A stretch of 64,000 nucleotides of DNA from Arbacia lixula (GCA_963669155.1 OZ022596.1:6205582-6269581), one strand, 5' to 3'; shown: positions 52,193 through 63,669, counted from the stretch's first letter. Notes: generated by a model not told the origin, from the letters alone. Program-made: numbers and translations.

Positions 52193-53522
52193 TCCATACA
52201 CTCCACGTATCAAAATTGCTGTACGTTTCAAAGCTAAGGGTGGCATTGCTTGGTATTGTCCTGCAACCGTTGTACCAAGGAGAATCCTTGATGTATTTGA
52301 GGTCCTTTGATGACCGGTAGCGAATATGAGGTATAGTCCGGCAGAGCTTTGTCAGATGGAATGGATACGTCATCACAATCTCTCCCTTTGACCTCCATTC
52401 GTGGTACTTTCGGTATAACTCTTCACTTGCGTCTACCTTTTTCAAGTGATCAGCGGCGTCTTCTAAGCTCTCGAAGTTTCCAAAATGGACGAACGAGTTC
52501 GGCGGTGCAACGCGTTCGTAGTCCTCCACGTGCGCACCGAGCACGAGCGGGACGGTGCCGTAGAGAAGTGATATCATCCAGAACTTCTCTGTAATGTAGT
52601 CGTGGCACTCTGCATTGGGGATAGCGAGGTAGAACTTGTAACTAGCGAAGAGTTCGTTACAATGTGGCGCCCTCCTCGGTAGGCACTCCTTGCGGCCGCA
52701 TTTGCCGTAGTCGTCCAGAGGCAGTAGCTCGCGGAGCTTCTCAATGAAACGCATCCTTGGCCAAAACACGGCGTCACAGTTAGTCGCCACCCATGAGACC
52801 AGCCCTGTGCGATTGTTGTAGAAGTTATCGTGCTGGAATCGGGTGTCCTTCGGTCCAGAGTCCGGTCCGGCGAACGGTCGGTAGTAGGCAAACGGGTTCC
52901 TGATCTCCGCTTCGTGGTTGTAAGTCATGAGGATGTGGTAGCGCAATTTCTCAATTTTTGTGTTGCCTGTCCAGTGGATGACGCGGAACGGAGGCTCGGT
53001 GCTGTAAAAGATCCAGGTCTGTCCTGGGGAGACCTTGGTCTTAGCGAGTTCATCCAACAGATTATTCTTCATCCAAATAGTCGGAATAAGACCGAATAAG
53101 ACCGCATCCTTTCCCCTGAGCATCTTCAATCTGACCCCCATCGTGACGATCAGATCACAATCGTACCCCTCATCCATGCATTGGACCTCTGATTCGTAGT
53201 CCCATTTTGATGTGCTTTTCATAAACAATGCCTTCAGGCGACTGAGTTCGGGGATCCAAGTCAAGCGAGCCATATCGGCAAATATATGAAGGCGCTTTAC
53301 ACATCTGGTGTCATTGCTTCCACTACCCTCTCCTCGCACTCGTGTCGCATTCCGCTTCACCAGAGAGGGCGCCGAACGCTGTCCAACGAGGTCTTTGAAT
53401 GAGTTGAATAAGTGACTACTATGGCGAATATCTTTGGGGACCAGGTTGTGGCCGTACTGGTGTTGTGGTCTCCACACGGCACTTAGCAGGGCTACAGCAG
53501 CCATCCCTGCCAGGAAACTCAT
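52188..53522 (-). CDS. Alpha-1,3-fucosyltransferase (GT10), 444 aa, coding sequence in one exon
   Basis: A Golgi type II enzyme that would move fucose from GDP-fucose to GlcNAc of glycans. A signal anchor lies at residues 3-17, with an Asn/Ser-rich stem to about 75. Family blocks: IFYSTEPPFR (171-180), LVSWVATNCDAVFWPRMRF (241-259), DDYGKCGRKEC (270-280), YKFYLAIPNA (295-304), DYITEKFW (308-315) and GTVPLVLG (322-329), the last three forming the GDP-fucose-binding signature. Sequons at N58, N70, N237 and N426. The ATG at 53522-53520 was chosen; the frame extends five codons upstream only to a GTG. An acceptor-like TCCATATTACAG on the minus strand just 5' suggests a 5' UTR intron. No frameshift, so probably active. 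The linkage (Lewis-type or core-type) cannot be told. Confidence 0.93.
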   Translation of the reverse strand: MSFLAGMAAVALLSAVWRPQHQYGHNLVPKDIRHSSHLFNSFKDLVGQRSAPSLVKRNATRVRGEGSGSNDTRCVKRLHIFADMARLTWIPELSRLKALFMKSTSKWDYESEVQCMDEGYDCDLIVTMGVRLKMLRGKDAVLFGLIPTIWMKNNLLDELAKTKVSPGQTWIFYSTEPPFRVIHWTGNTKIEKLRYHILMTYNHEAEIRNPFAYYRPFAGPDSGPKDTRFQHDNFYNNRTGLVSWVATNCDAVFWPRMRFIEKLRELLPLDDYGKCGRKECLPRRAPHCNELFASYKFYLAIPNAECHDYITEKFWMISLLYGTVPLVLGAHVEDYERVAPPNSFVHFGNFESLEDAADHLKKVDASEELYRKYHEWRSKGEIVMTYPFHLTKLCRTIPHIRYRSSKDLKYIKDSPWYNGCRTIPSNATLSFETYSNFDTWSVWK

Positions 53523-53537
53523 TACCTGTTGAAACAC

Positions 53538-54110
53538 CTGTAATATGGATCAACAGAAGATCAAAGACCATATGATTGATCTTCACATTTATCTCAACAT
53601 TTCATTAACTTCCAAACATATTTTTGAAATCAATATACCAGTTCACAGACCTGTTAAATTTCGTTCTCAATTTGTGCTTACCACAATCAACACTATTGCG
53701 TGGGGTTATTGTCTGGAACTCCTTGAAACAAAATTATGTCCCCTAACAAATATATCAAAATAACATGCTACGTACATACATGTACCAATGATATTTCGGG
53801 CATGTACACTTAAACAACCTTTAGGGTTACACATTTGAGCGTGATACACGAACTTGTGCTTTGGTATATTTAAGACCATGCCCGTGTTCTGTGAGACTTG
53901 AAGTCTATCAATGAATGAATGCTTGGAAAAAGGACATTTTCTCATCAAAAATTAAAACAGAATAGCAAAGAAAATATGAAAGAGGGGAGAGCACAGAGAG
54001 GAATGTGGGGGACGAGATAAAGGGTGACAAAGGTTTAGGAAGAGAACAAAAGAAGGAGTGAGGAGAAAAGAACGCAATATCAAGGAAAAGGGAAATGGAG
54101 AGACAGATTC
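53538..54110. other. Upstream of the fucosyltransferase
   Basis: May hold the 5' UTR intron. Purine-rich from about 53975. Confidence 0.35.
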
Positions 54111-54139
54111 AAGTTTAGAGTAAAAAAAACCGGAAATTG

Positions 54140-54355
54140 TTTTTATTTGAAAGAGAGAGAGAGAGAGGTGGGGAGGGGTCTAGACACACATGGAGAAAAT
54201 AGAGAGAAAGAGAGAGATCGATCAAAGAGGGAAATAGACACATGCGTTGGAGAGAGAGAGGGAGAGAGAGAGAGAGAAAGGGAGAGAGAGACAAAGAGGG
54301 AGAGAGAGAGATAGAGAGGGAGAGGGAGAGAGAGAGAGAGAGAGAGAAAGTGAGG
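54140..54355. repeat. (GA)n-rich microsatellite
   Basis: GAGAGA/GGGAGA words; overlapping Ser/Leu- and Arg/Glu-rich ORFs are repeat translations. Confidence 0.9.
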
Positions 54356-55310
54356 ACACGAATATTTACCCGAGTTCTTCTGAACATCATCATTATCGTG
54401 TTTATTGCCCGCTTCCTTTTGCAATCCCATGTAGGTATACCTGGAAGATGACACAATATAATAAACGTGATGATTAGGGTGGATTAAAAAAGGATTAAGA
54501 TAATAATGACAATAATAATGATTATTAGAGTAACGAGATAATACTACTACATGTAATAATAATGACAGTAACAACAACACAATAAATGGTAACAAAATAT
54601 GATAATGATAGTAGTATGAATGACATTGCTGATAGCAAGATAAAATAAAATCAAAAGAATACAATGTAGAACAAAAAAAAAACATAGGATAAAATGGTAG
54701 ACAAGAAATAAACTTTATTACTATCACCAGCCCTGCATTATTTGCGTCGTCAGGGTTTACTGATTGCCAGGAATCTATTAATGGTTTCATTAATGGTTTC
54801 TATCAATCTATGTGCTATATCATGTGATGTAGGCTCATCATGGAGAGCCACGCGTTTCTGTCCTGAGGTCTTTCTATCAGCTCGTCATGGTAAACAAACC
54901 CTTGGTCTGGTCAGGCTGCTAAATCCATGTAAGAAGAAAGATAATTTGGACAAATTCCCGAAATGTTAATAGTGGGAAACTGCTTAATTGTTATTGTCGA
55001 AACCTAAGATTTAGGATCACTAAATATATTTTTCCCGCATCGCCATATCGTATATTTAGTACACACAATCGTGATTTCCGTCCTGTGAGAGGGCACTTGG
55101 CCCCCCTCACAGCGCTTGTCGTTAGCTGTGTGGCTATATGTGTTATCACTGTAGAAATAGGGCAACCCGGCCTTAAGGGACGTGATTATAGTTTTCGGTG
55201 ATTCCATTTCAATTTAACGTAATTAGAATATAGTATAGTATAGTTTGTATACTCTTTACACGCTTTTCAGTCACATTTCAAGTGGAGTAAGTTTATTTTA
55301 GCTAAGTTGG
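54356..55310. other. Stretch without recognised feature
   Basis: AT-rich, with AATAATAATGA-like words near 54500-54600. Confidence 0.3.
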
Positions 55311-55679
55311 TTGAAGTTGTTATTTGTGCCTCCTTATCAAAGCCTAAACCGTTGTTCGGAATGGCGTAGAAACCCCTTTTCCCATCGTGCATTTCAACAA
55401 GTCAATGATATGACTTTTCATATTGAATGGCAATATCTCTTGATGCGTTGCTTTACTTTTTCAATGGGTCGGGTTAAAGGGAAACACCGACTTAAGAAAG
55501 GTGCCCTCAATAAAAACCGACCAGTCCCAAAATTACGTAGATTTCAAAGATTCGAGAGAATGAGACAACTAAAACGAGTTTGGAATGCACTAATCGTCAT
55601 GAAAGTAACTTACATAATACAAATTTTTAAAGTACCATCTGCACCAGTCAGCAGTCAGCTTATTCAAAACTTCCAGTGA
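55311..55679 (+). other. 122-codon ORF, unidentified
   Basis: Basic in its middle (KGKHRLKKGALNKNRPVPKL, then RRFQRFERMRQLKRVW). No domain recognised. Could be a transposon remnant or chance ORF. Confidence 0.2.
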
Positions 55680-55814
55680 ATTAAGAATGAATGAGCCACA
55701 AGACAAACAAAATACCTAGTGAAATCTTCCTGTATGTAATATCCAAAGACTTTTTTGGACAGAGCTGTATGCTATCGTGATGGGTCTACTTTAATGTACT
55801 ATGCAGAAAGCGGT

Positions 55815-56345
55815 GCTTATATTAGTGCCTCTCTGACTGCCGGGACGCCCATCGCTGTGGTAGCTAGTGACCATGGACTCTTTGTGTTCCTTTCTGCACC
55901 AATAAAGGCATCAATAAAAACCTAAAAAGTCTATTCATGACATGGAAGCCGCCATGGACGAAGCCGAACAATATTCCAAACGGAATTGTCTCATCTTTGC
56001 TGGATTTCCTGAAAATGCTGATGAGGACACCGCCTCTCTGACTGTCGGGACGCCCATCGCTGTGGCAGCTAGTGACCATGGACTCTTTGTGTTCCTTTCT
56101 GTACCAATAAAGCCCTCAATAAAAACCTAAAAAGTCTATTCATGACATGGAAGCCGCCATGGATGAAGCCGAACAATATTCCAAACGAAATTGTCTCATC
56201 TTTTCTGGATTTCCTGAAAATACTGATGAGGACACCGACTCAATCATAAAGACGGTATGCCAGCAGGAGCTCGAGTTCGAGCTTCAAACCGGAGACATCG
56301 ACCAATCCCATCGACTGGGACCCCTAACGACCACCTATCGTCTTC
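55815..56345 (+). pseudogene. LINE ORF1 fragment with ~204-bp tandem duplication
   Basis: MEAAMDEAEQYSKRNCLIF and FPEN.DEDT occur twice, at about 55942 and 56147. The second copy continues IIKTVCQQELEF...GDIDQSHRLG, matching ORF1 proteins of non-LTR elements (QYSRRNCL...G..E...E.T...DIDRSHR.G). GCCTCTCTGACTG, GGGACGCCCATCGCTGTGG and CTAGTGACCATGGACTC are also duplicated with the same spacing. Confidence 0.6.
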
Positions 56346-57100
56346 CATCCTGCTAATTTCTACCTTTGATGATGTCACAGGGGAAATCTTGAGTTGGAGG
56401 ATATTTTGGAGGCGGGGCTTATCGGTGCTGAGAAAAAATATCGATTTTTTTTTTAAATACAGGACACATATTTCCATTGAACAGTTAGTGATTCTGTTAT
56501 ATACATATTAAGTTGCATATATTTTGATGACAGGGGCCCTTTAGGTTGGAGGTGTAAAACACACGATAATGCATACTTACAGTGCAAAATTAATGTTTTC
56601 AGACTCTTTTATCCATTTTATAGCTCATCTTCGTGAGCGTCGCAGCGACTAGTGCATGATGCGTGATTGAATGTGTGCTCACAGTACAGGGCCATAGGAC
56701 CGATCGTATAGTATTTCTGTTTGATTGGTGTGACTGACACCGTGACGGTGCGATATCTTTCTGATTTGTACTAACATATTACTCACGGTGTCCCCAACAC
56801 AAACCAAATGAAGGGCACCGTGACGGCCGGTGCCGATATACAATTCTATTTTTATATTCGTGGCCAGGTCGTATTGTCTGCCGTGGCATTCATCATGTGT
56901 ATGGCACCATCAACTTCAGAATCGATTATGAGTTGTTGGTTTGATGAATGGTATTGTTGCTGTTGACACGTGTCGTAATAAATACAGGCCCTGTATTGTC
57001 TTCAACACATCACAACAGCAACAATAACATCAATAACAGTTGGTAATCATTACGTAATCCGTAGGCAATGATGATGGTGTCGTGTGCGGTGGTCATATAT
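56346..57100. other. Stretch with short inverted words, no gene
   Basis: Contains CACCGTGACGGTG-type words and ATTGTTGCTGTTG / CAACAGCAACAAT. No coding signal. Confidence 0.3.
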
Positions 57101-57109
57101 CTTACGCTC

Positions 57110-57910
57110 TGGGTATGGACCATGTGACCACGCCCATGACCACCCCCATGGTGGTTTCTAGCCTTTCTTTCACATTCATACTCTTCAATTGATAAAATAC
57201 TTGAGGTTAAAGGAAAAGTTCACTCTGAAATTATTTTGGTTTCAATAAAAAGAGACAAATGAAAGAAACATATCAGTGAAGGTTTGACGAAAATCGGTAA
57301 AAGGAAAAGAAAGTTATTTGATTTTAAAGTTTTGATTTTGTGACGTCACGTGCGAGGTGCTCTCCCATATGTTGTGTACAATTTTTTTTTCGAAAATGTG
57401 CATTTTCTCACAAAGATATGCATCCTTATACTTGTGCATTTGGTACCTTATTAGAAATACGTTTTTACACAAATACCTGTACGAACAAAAATCATTCCGT
57501 TGTCAAAAACAGAAAAAAAGCAATTAATCGACTTATTTTGTACACAACATTTGGGAGAGCACCTCGCACGTGACATCACAAAATCAAAACTTTAAAATCA
57601 AATAACTTTCTTTTCCTTTGACCGATTTTCGTCAAACCTTCACTTATATGTTTCTTTCATTTGTCTCTTTTTATTGAAACCAAAATACTTTCAGGGTGAA
57701 CTTCCCCTTTTATTCGTCACTCAGCCATGTTTCTGAAAGTGCAAACATATCGTACGGATTTGCTTTTAAAAACGAAAGGAGATCATGCATTTTATTACGG
57801 AGGCATCGTACGTTGAGATGACATATTTTTAAACCCCTAGATGAAGGGAATTCTGAATTATGTACTCGAATATTGACCTTACCTTTCCTTGGTGTATTTG
57901 TAAAATACAT
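57110..57910 (-). pseudogene. LINE endonuclease fragment interrupted by R4
   Basis: The minus strand from 57910 reads LKICHLNVRCLRNKMHDLL, then FLKANPYDMFALSETWLSDE and is cut by R4 at about 57712. It resumes below 57206 as SSILSIEEYECERK...GGG, parallel to the copy at 42391-42620 (FTSTVFLVEWYKCESK...GGG). This is the start of an APE-type endonuclease ORF2. Confidence 0.65.
57207..57712. mobile_element. R4 foldback MITE inside a LINE
   Basis: TTAAAGGAAAAGTTCACTCT to CAGGGTGAACTTCCCCTTTTA. TGACGTCA at 57341-57348; the second site is mutated to TGACATCA. Confidence 0.87.
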
Positions 57911-58590
57911 TAAGCACTAATTTCGTTGCTTGTAAAATCAAAGTTATTCGAAACATCCCTTATTTGCAAGCTATAAGACTTTTGCAGGTCCTTGACGAGA
58001 ATATCGTGAATTCTGTTCGATTTTAAACTTTGAAAGTTAATTTCCTGCCCAGAAATATTCAAAATTATGTTGAAATCTTAACAGATCAACTTGCTGAAAT
58101 GTGACCGATAATGAAACCTCCTCCCAGTTCATTGGTATATCATTGTAAATATCAAGTATCCTATAAAGGCCACGCCCTTTAATACCTTAAACGTTGAAAA
58201 TGTGCAACAAACTGTGAGAACGTCCACCGACACGACTGGAGAGGTTACAACCTCCACCTAACAGGATCTTAGAAGAGTCAACATAGCTGTACAAGCCAAG
58301 CTCTCATCCCCCCCACGTTTGTCAATATATGCCGTCTGAAAGTACCACAAAATAAATACGCGTATAGACAGAGTTTGTTCACTGCGTAACAAGCGCCTTT
58401 CACGTGAAGATTATGGGTGTGGGGGCAGTGGAACACAAATGAAAGGGTAGTTTCAAAGTGTTGTTGGAGTTTTTCTTTTCACTATGCTATTTTTTTCGTA
58501 TGTCTTTTTGTGCCATTTTACTAAGCCCCATCTTTGTTCATGTCTTTGTTCTTCCTTTGCCGTAATCCCTCTCTTCCTCCAGTCCTGTCT
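57911..58590. other. Probable LINE 5' sequence and unassigned DNA
   Basis: Upstream of the endonuclease start on the minus strand; no frame recognised. Confidence 0.3.
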
Positions 58591-58595
58591 CTCTC

Positions 58596-58635
<40 letters not shown>
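58590..58635. repeat. (CT)n microsatellite
   Basis: CT run; another at about 58879-58919. Confidence 0.9.
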
Positions 58636-58637
<2 letters not shown>

Positions 58638-58879
58638 TTTCCCATTGTCTGTTTTTGAATTATTATAGCTTCTATGCTTCCAGCATGATTTTACTCTCTT
58701 CTTCCCTCTCGTCCCCTGGTTGTCCTTATCCCATTGTCTTTCTTTCAGTCACAATTTCTCATCTACATATTGTAAGAACCAATTTTCCCTGCAGAATCTG
58801 TGCGTATAAGACACAAAGAAGTGAGCCTCAGATTATCTCAAGTCCAGGCCATTAACACTAGAGTGAAGATTACCATGCA

Positions 58880-58910
<31 letters not shown>

Positions 58911-58919
58911 ACTCTCTCA

Positions 58920-59586
58920 TTATCTCTCTGACTCTTTAAGCCTTTCAATCAGTTCCCTTCTAGGATTAACACGTTAATTACACTCCCATCCATACGGGTC
59001 TGGAGTCCTGCACTATGGGATTAGCACTGTAATTGCAGTTCCATTCATAAGGATGTGGAGTCTTGCTTGAGAAGCCTCCCACATATTCCTTCCTGATATA
59101 TATTGGACACTCTGTTCCAGAAAAGCTAACTTGACTTCTATACCACCACCAGGTATAGAGGTATCTCTCTTTAGCCGCATCTTGTAGGTTTAAATTGCTA
59201 AGTCACAGAGAGAACACAGTTTCTTCGTAACACAGTTTCTTCGCAACAGTTTTTTGTACCACATCTTGTATTACAATCTTCGGTGCATATTCAACTCTAC
59301 TACTTCTACTACTATGATCTCATAGTGATTGTACTACATCTTACTCGATACATTTATATGTCACTGCTTATTTTGGATTCATCAATAAATGATCGTGAAC
59401 TATAATATTCATCGCCTGTGTCTTCATATTTATCGTCGTCATCTTCTTCATAGCTAAGAGTCTCACTGAAAGACCACGCTACCCACATAAATCAGACATT
59501 CAACATTCACCACAGTGCAGATTGTTACAATATCATATTTTTACTTCATTTTGCTTTTATTTTCTTGCTCTCAGTCCATCGTCTTA
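58920..59586. other. Stretch without recognised feature
   Basis: AT-rich; nothing supported. Confidence 0.3.
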
Positions 59587-59760
59587 TCCATCTACATGCA
59601 TCTATATATCTATTTTTTTTTATAGAGATTGTTATTTTTTTCTCTCTCAAATCAATTGAATAAATCATTATTGATTAAACTTGTAATGAATGCATCTATA
59701 TATCTATGATCTTTCTATCGATCTACATGCAACTATATCTATGATCTTTCAATCTATCTA

Positions 59761-60684
59761 AACACAACAAAAAAGTAAGCTCCCCCCCCCCCTAAGGAAA
59801 ATAGCTTAACTTTTTATTGAAGAGGTTTTGAGCAACATAACTTAGCAGGATTGTTTCTTTACCTATTGACTAACTTCCCCGTGAAAATCACATTAATCAA
59901 CTTAGTCATGCATGAGTGAGCACACATTAAAGGCAAAATTGTCACTTTTCAAAAGTCACACGGGTAATTTTTGGATTCTGTCATAATAAATTTTTAATGA
60001 ATTCCATTTCTGGTGCATAATTTATGTCCTTTCATTTTTTTATGTCCATTCCCGACGCTTAACCCATTGTTCTGGTTGAGTGAGCACCGTTTATAAATTA
60101 TTCATCCATCTTGAGCTTGACACCTTTCAAATTTTGTGAAAAAAATAAAACTCTGGATATTTTGACAAAGATGTAGCATGACCTGTAATATGAACATCAG
60201 AAGTCATTTTCGTGTCATGGTTGAGTGACTACACTTTGAAAATTTCACAAGAAATGACAAAATATGCTGCTAAAACAGCATAAACAATCATCCTTGCGAC
60301 TTTTGAAATCGCCACATTTTTGCCTTTAGCGTTTGCTCACTCATTTTTTTTTTGTATTAAGAAGTTTTTATTTGTCAACAACTTCAATTCATACATGTGA
60401 TATACAAAATAAAATACATACGGCAATACAATATATCCTTACAAATTAATATATGAATACATTGTAAACTCATATAGTTAACACTTTACATTTTCTCTTT
60501 TTTCCTTTAGTGTTACAATAACACCTAATAAAACTCAACGTATGATGCGGGTGCCTCAAACCGTCAAACCGTCTAGTCATGCATGACTAGACCGATCAGT
60601 ATCATTTTCACATGAAAGTTAGGCAATGTGTGTAACAACAACCTGCAAAATTATTTTGTCCATAACCTCCTGGTTAAAAAGTTT
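59761..60684 (+). mobile_element. R7 element, right end truncated, carrying a LINE fragment
   Basis: Begins AACACAACAAAAAAGTA after TA, as at 8802. The interior matches that copy, including GTCATGCATGAGTG and TCACTTTTCAAAAGTCAC. The right terminal repeat is missing: sequence passes from GGTTAAAAAGTTT into the minisatellite. Confidence 0.8.
60345..60576 (-). mobile_element. 5'-truncated LINE, 3' UTR only
   Basis: Starts with an oligo-T, then GACAACTTCAATTCATAC-like sequence shared with 61044-61120 (here GTCAACAACTTCAATTCATA). Flanked by TCAT on both sides (60341-60344, 60577-60580). Confidence 0.72.
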
Positions 60685-61043
60685 CTATCTATCTACATGC
60701 GTCTACATATATATGATCTTTCTATCTATCTACATGCATCTATATATCTATATTATACATATATAATCTTTCTATCGATCTACATGCGTCTACATATATA
60801 TGATCTTTCTATCTATCTACATGCATCTATATATCTATATTATACATATATAATCTTTCTATCGATCTACATATAAAATCTGTCTATCTATCTACATGCA
60901 TCTATATATCTCTATATATCTCTATATATATCTATGATCTTTCTATCGATCTACATATATAATCTTTCTATCGATCTACATATAAAATCTTTCTATCTAT
61001 CTACATGCATCTATATATCGATGATCTTTCTATCTATCTACAT

Positions 61044-62401
61044 TTTTTTTTCCAGTAGTTTTTTTTATTGACAACTTCAATTCATATACAAAATAAATAT
61101 ATATAACAACTAGAACTTTGAAACATAGTATTTTCATGAATGTTACAATGAAACACAATGCCATACATCTTCCAATACATAATCATAAATAACATTGATG
61201 ATAGTTATAAGCATCAAGAAGAAACTTCTACAGAAAATTCCAACATAATGATTTTTTTCCAGTGTCCAATAAAAAACATAAGAGAAATTTTCCAAATACA
61301 AAAGTGAATGAATAAATCATTGATACGATCTAAACGAATTGAAGCCATCAGCATATAGATTTTTAACCATCACCTCGGCCTCTACACCCAAATAAATTCA
61401 AAACCAAACTCAGCCCTTGTCATTACCCCCCCCCCCCCCCCCCCCCTCACCCTCCCTTGAACACCCCATCCCCTATCCGGTGGAGAACTGGCTCTGGGCT
61501 CCGATACATGGTCTAATATTTAAGTTTTCCCATTTAGAGAAATGGATTGTAAGGGTCCCCCTCTTTGTTGCTAATTTCTTTTCTTCTCTTTGATCCCCCC
61601 TAATACTATTTTTTATTTCAATTAATGAAGGAGTTTTTTTTAATTCTCGGTTTTTGTAAATAAGATATTTAACTAAAATCAAAACATGATTAATTAATTG
61701 ATATTTACCTTTACTTTTCTCCTGCTTCCCGAAAAGAATTTCCTGCCAACTAAATTGATTTATTTCAAAATTTAAACTTCTTGCACATAGATCCCAAAGT
61801 GATTTTGAAAATTCACAAGTATAAATTAGATGTTTATACGTTTCTTCTTCCTTTTCACAAAATGAGCATAAATTGGTCGAAATAAGACCAAAACGGAAAA
61901 GGTGGTGGTTAGTGTATAAAATATTATGCAAGAGTTTATACTGGAACTCCCTTAATCGACTATTCAGTGTGCAATATCTTAGTCTTAAAAATATACTTTC
62001 TATTTCCTTATTGGTAAGATCATAATTCGTTCTAATTCTGTCAAAAATAGAAGGTCTAATTTCATTTTTATATAACAGCTGTTCGTATATTTCTTTTGAT
62101 TTCAAAAACATCAAATTAGTCGTTTTCTTACCCAAATTGAAATCGATTCCAGAGTTATGCTTTGCATTTATTTCAATATTGTTCTTCCAACTAACAGGTA
62201 AACAGGCATAAATATGCTTAATCTTTTCAACATCATTTGCATCTAAATTCAAATTAAGAAAATGTGTATCACGTTTTAGTTTACCGTTATTATCCAAAAT
62301 ATGATGCAGTCTATAAACCCCTTTATCGTATAGAATCTTATCAAATATACAACTCCCTTTATATCGAATAAGCTTATTATTAAAAATCACCACTTTCCTA
62401 A
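61044..62401 (-). mobile_element. 5'-truncated L1/Tx1-type LINE
   Basis: The 3' end (oligo-T on the plus strand) is at 61044. Flanked by ACAT at 61040-61043 and 62402-62405. The 3' UTR covers 61044-61472, with poly-C near 61427-61446. ORF2 C-terminus upstream. Confidence 0.8.
61473..62401 (-). pseudogene. LINE ORF2 C-terminus with RT zinc-binding domain
   Basis: The frame is open from the insertion border to the stop at 61473. It carries the zf-RVT pattern: REFQYKLLHNILYTNHHLF, then C-SFC-EKEEETYKHLIYTCEFSKSLW (C..C......H....C). Adenine-rich codon use (many K, I, N) differs from the cellular genes here. It lacks RT and endonuclease and is 5' truncated. The first few codons before about 62401 come from the minisatellite. 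Confidence 0.78.
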
Positions 62402-62440
62402 ACATGCATCTATATATCGATGATCTTTCCATCTTCTGTT

Positions 62441-62764
62441 TCTGCTTCCGCTTCTGCTCATACTATACAAACGCCTCAGTGATGTGGCTATCACGTACAG
62501 ATAGCGCATATGCATCAGTCGGATGCAAAGCTTATTATATATTACGCAAAACTTTACATTGCCTCGGACTTCGTGTTTTCCAGTAATTTCTTAAATTTTT
62601 GTAGAGTTGGGGCACAACGTTAGTCGTCTGGAACCTTGTTCCATGTGGGTAATGTTTTTGGATATAGATTTTGTTAATAACACCTTTTATTTGCTCTGAT
62701 GTGATCGTAAATAGTTATTGGATGAAAGTCCAGTCGTTGGTCTCCGGTTTACCGTATGGTGATC
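62441..62764. other. Stretch without recognised feature
   Basis: Nothing supported. Confidence 0.3.
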
Positions 62765-63095
62765 TTAATTTTTACTTCTATGAGTTGATATATTACTAGG
62801 GATCAGGCCGGGAGTTTCCTTGAAAACGATGTAGAGACGAGCTTTACACCGCCTGTCCTCCAAGGTATCCCATCCTAGTTGTTTTAACACGCTGGTGACA
62901 CTAGATGTCCGGTTGTAATTATTCATAAAAAAACGTGATGCGCGACGTTGAATTTTTTCTATCATTTCTTTGTTGGATTGTTGGTGAGGGTCCCAAACCG
63001 CATGGCAGTACTCCAATAAAAGCCGAACCAGTGTTTGATAAGATATTGCTTTAGTAGGTTTATCACACCTCGTCTCGTCTTTCCCGTTACCAGCG
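62765..63095 (-). pseudogene. LINE pol C-terminal fragment (CR1/Jockey-like)
   Basis: Reads YQTLVRLLLEYCHAVWDPH, then IQRRASRFFMNNYNRTSSVT and LGWDTLEDRRCKARLYIVFK. This is the conserved tail after the RT of CR1-type elements (LVRP.LEY...VWDP....I..IE..QRRAARF....Y....SV...L..L.W..L..RR...RL). 5' truncated; a different family from the L1/Tx1 piece at 61044. Confidence 0.72.
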
Positions 63096-63290
63096 TACTG
63101 TGGCAAGTTTGTACAGGGCAAATTTTCTCAAGTGTACAAAACCTTGTAAAGTGCAAATCAATACATTTTTTATATTTTATTAGAATTGGCTGGCTTATGT
63201 AAAAGACAAAAAAAAAACATTGAAATTTAAGAGATTTATGCAAATGTTACAGTAAATGTAAAAGAAATGTACCCTATTATGGTAGACAGG
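63096..63290. other. Short stretch without recognised feature
   Basis: Nothing supported. Confidence 0.3.
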
Positions 63291-63425
63291 CCTATTTGCA
63301 AATGACAACAACAATATCGGACTCACGAATCTCTGACTTGACATGCTTGAGGGATGAAGTTTAAAATCAGAAATCTGCATTACCAATGGATATGACGACA
63401 CCAGCAGTTCGGCACTCCTTCTAAA
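63290..63425. mobile_element. R6-like fragment
   Basis: ATATCGGACTCACGAATCTC, GGATATGACGACACCAGCAG and TTCGGCACTCCTT are R6 words in R6 order. Confidence 0.5.
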
Positions 63426-63669
63426 GACATTATTTTGTGCACCATTCATTCAAGCTGATTTACATTATAAGCATTGGAATACGGAGTGTATTAGGATCAA
63501 TGTACGGTAGTGAACGTAATGTACAGCATCCTTGAAAAAATAAAAACGTATCAAGCAAATTCCCTTTGTCAGTTCGAACAGCTCGGAATAAGGGTAACTT
63601 GAAAGGAACGAGAGTTTGAGTCGACTGAAGGAGAAGAAACATTGGCAAAGCAAGATTGAAAAGAGTGCC

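Larger units (their letters stand above)
59587..62440. repeat. CTATCTATCTACATGCATCT minisatellite split by three insertions
   Basis: Units built from GATCTTTCTATCTATCTACA and TGCATCTATATATCTAT occur at 59587-59760, 60685-61043 and 62402-62430. R7 plus a LINE piece separate the first two blocks, and a LINE separates the last two. Confidence 0.8.

Noticed and set aside
53538-53552. Fucosyltransferase start five codons further upstream
   Set aside because: That codon is GTG at 53537 directly after an acceptor-like AG; the ATG at 53522 is the credible start.
60628-60876. 82-codon ORF with repeated YLHASIYLYYTYI
   Set aside because: Translation of the minisatellite.
61473-62432. Cellular gene of 319 codons
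   Set aside because: The zinc-binding RT-tail pattern, oligo-T end, short flanking duplication and 5' truncation show it is a LINE remnant.
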